NCBI GenBank assembly: GCA_035711845.1
Contig: DASTBU010000167.1
Location: 1 to 14,310, forward strand
Source: DASTBU01 sp035711845
GTDB taxonomy: Bacteria > Acidobacteriota > Vicinamibacteria > Vicinamibacterales > 2-12-FULL-66-21
Direction of reading: 5' to 3'
Length of the DNA: 14,310 nt
The translations under genes were made by a program, and so were the position numbers. This document shows positions 13,259 to 14,310 of the stretch, piece after piece (the stretch's first letter is position 1; the number at the start of each line of letters is the position of its first letter). The notes under the pieces are model-generated. The model worked only from the letters and a program-made list of their open reading frames with translations, did no database searches and was not told the origin of the DNA.

Positions 13259-14310
13259 ATGCCGCACGGATTCCCCGTCGCGCGGTGGATGTACAAGCTG
13301 CCGCTCCGGGTGCGATCGCTCTTCCGGGGACGCGACGTCGAGACGGAGCTGCAGGCAGAGGTCGCGTACCACATAGAGCGCGCAACGGACGAGAACATCG
13401 CCAGGGGCATGTCGCCGCGTGATGCGCGGGCCGCGGCGATCCGGTCGTTTGGCGGCGTTGCACAGCGAATCGAAGAGTGCCGGGACGCTCGCGGGATTCG
13501 GCTCTTTGAGGATTTCGTGCAGGACCTGCGCTACGCGGTGCGTACACTGCTGCGCGCGCGCGGCTTTACTTCTGCCGCCGTTGTGACCCTTGCGCTCGGC
13601 GTCGGCGCAAACACGGCGGTGTTCGCCGTCGTCAGTGGGGTCCTGTTGCGCCCGCTGCCGTTCCCGGAGCCAGACCGGCTCTTCCTCATCGCGCACTCGC
13701 CAAGAGGGCCGTTCATACAACAGCCGAGCCTGTCCGATCGCGACTACCTCACGTTCCGCTCCAGCGATCGCGCCTTCGAGCACACCGCCGCTTTTTCAAC
13801 CTTCACCGCGAATCTGATCACGCCCTCCGAGCCCTCGCTGGTCAGCGTCGGCCGCGTGACCGCGGAATTCTTCACGACTCTTGGTGTCGCGCCGGCGATG
13901 GGCCGGACGTTCGAGGTCGAGGACGAGAAGGCCGCTGATCAGCTCATCGTGCTGGGTGAGGTCCTGTGGCGGGCGCGGTTGGGTGGAGCCACAGATATCC
14001 TCGGCAAGCGGGTCATGGTCGATGGGCGTTTGCGGACGGTGATCGGTGTGATGCCGGCCGGCTTCAGTTTTCCCGAGGGCGCAGAGGCTTGGACGCTGTA
14101 CACGATCCGCATCGATCCGCACCAGAGCTTGCTGACGCCTGTTGTTGGGCGTTTGAAGCCTGGCGTTACGCGGACGCAGGCCGAGGCGCAATTCGCCGCG
14201 ATCGCCCGCCAATTCTCCGAGCCGGTAGACGCCGCCTCGACGTCCGGCATCCTCCCGCTGCAGGAACTGCTCGTGGGCGACGTGCGGCGTCCGCTGCAGG
14301 TCTTCGCAGC
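13259..14310 (+). CDS. ABC transporter permease of the ADOP/MacB-FtsX type, cut by window end
   Basis: The first 350 codons of what is normally a protein of about 800 residues are present. An N-terminal cytosolic module of ~85 residues (LFRGRDVETELQAEVAYHIE, then MSPRDARAAAIRSFGG) is the hallmark of acidobacterial duplicated orphan permeases. The first transmembrane helix is at about 105-128 (AAVVTLALGVGANTAVFAVV) and leads into RPLPFPEPDRL. A MacB-type periplasmic domain follows with VSVGRVTAEFFTTLGVAPAM GRTF, VMVDGRLRTVIGVMPAGFSF and a QAEAQFAAIAR helix. These permeases lack their own ATPase; the family's substrate is unknown, with peptide or lipid export or signalling suggested. It is translationally linked to padR (one base between stop and ATG, GAGG upstream). 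The remainder lies beyond the window. Confidence 0.9.
   Translation, partial: MPHGFPVARWMYKLPLRVRSLFRGRDVETELQAEVAYHIERATDENIARGMSPRDARAAAIRSFGGVAQRIEECRDARGIRLFEDFVQDLRYAVRTLLRARGFTSAAVVTLALGVGANTAVFAVVSGVLLRPLPFPEPDRLFLIAHSPRGPFIQQPSLSDRDYLTFRSSDRAFEHTAAFSTFTANLITPSEPSLVSVGRVTAEFFTTLGVAPAMGRTFEVEDEKAADQLIVLGEVLWRARLGGATDILGKRVMVDGRLRTVIGVMPAGFSFPEGAEAWTLYTIRIDPHQSLLTPVVGRLKPGVTRTQAEAQFAAIARQFSEPVDAASTSGILPLQELLVGDVRRPLQVFA

Overview
The window is GC-rich bacterial DNA. A PadR regulator followed one base later by an ABC permease with an N-terminal cytosolic extension (the acidobacterial duplicated orphan permease type), a secreted conserved hypothetical that looks acidobacterial, and META-domain and GH3 remnants all suggest an Acidobacteriota chromosome, perhaps Vicinamibacteria. 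This lineage call is inference. No tRNA, rRNA, IS element, integrase or CRISPR array was seen.

Layout. Bases 1-1760 hold several very small genes: on the minus strand a zinc ribbon, a single-TM protein and a 48-aa membrane-anchored protein; on the plus strand two overlapping small membrane proteins. Bases 1976-2953 (minus) encode an MbfA-like membrane-bound ferritin fused to a VIT1 transporter. From about 3050 to 8270 the window looks like a graveyard. It holds a frame-broken C-terminal piece of an MprF/DUF2156-type protein, a MASE1 sensor domain without any output domain, the first ~80 residues of a PP2C phosphatase fused in frame to a receiver plus RsbW-like ATPase, and one intact secreted hypothetical. 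Upstream of that hypothetical is a junction near 7195, where a minus-strand gene and a plus-strand GH3 beta-glucosidase have both lost their 5' parts. A META/HslJ-like gene with three lesions closes the region.

The right half is intact. A cysteine-free Crp/Fnr-family regulator (8332-9060) is followed by a perfect FNR/FixK box placed exactly as in a class II activated promoter, in front of a small sensorless histidine kinase (9141-9965). A YciI-like protein converges on the kinase. Next come ChrB (chromate-responsive regulator) behind a strong sigma70-type promoter that carries a 10-bp palindrome over its -10, and an MFS transporter in the place where ChrA would be expected. The window ends with the PadR-permease pair, whose promoter is flanked by a perfect 10-bp inverted repeat, and it cuts the permease.

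The functional themes are metal and oxyanion handling (MbfA, ChrB-MFS) and signalling (FNR-type regulator, histidine kinase, pseudo-receiver/anti-sigma kinase, MASE1, PadR). The main architectural theme is repeated partial gene loss between intact modules.
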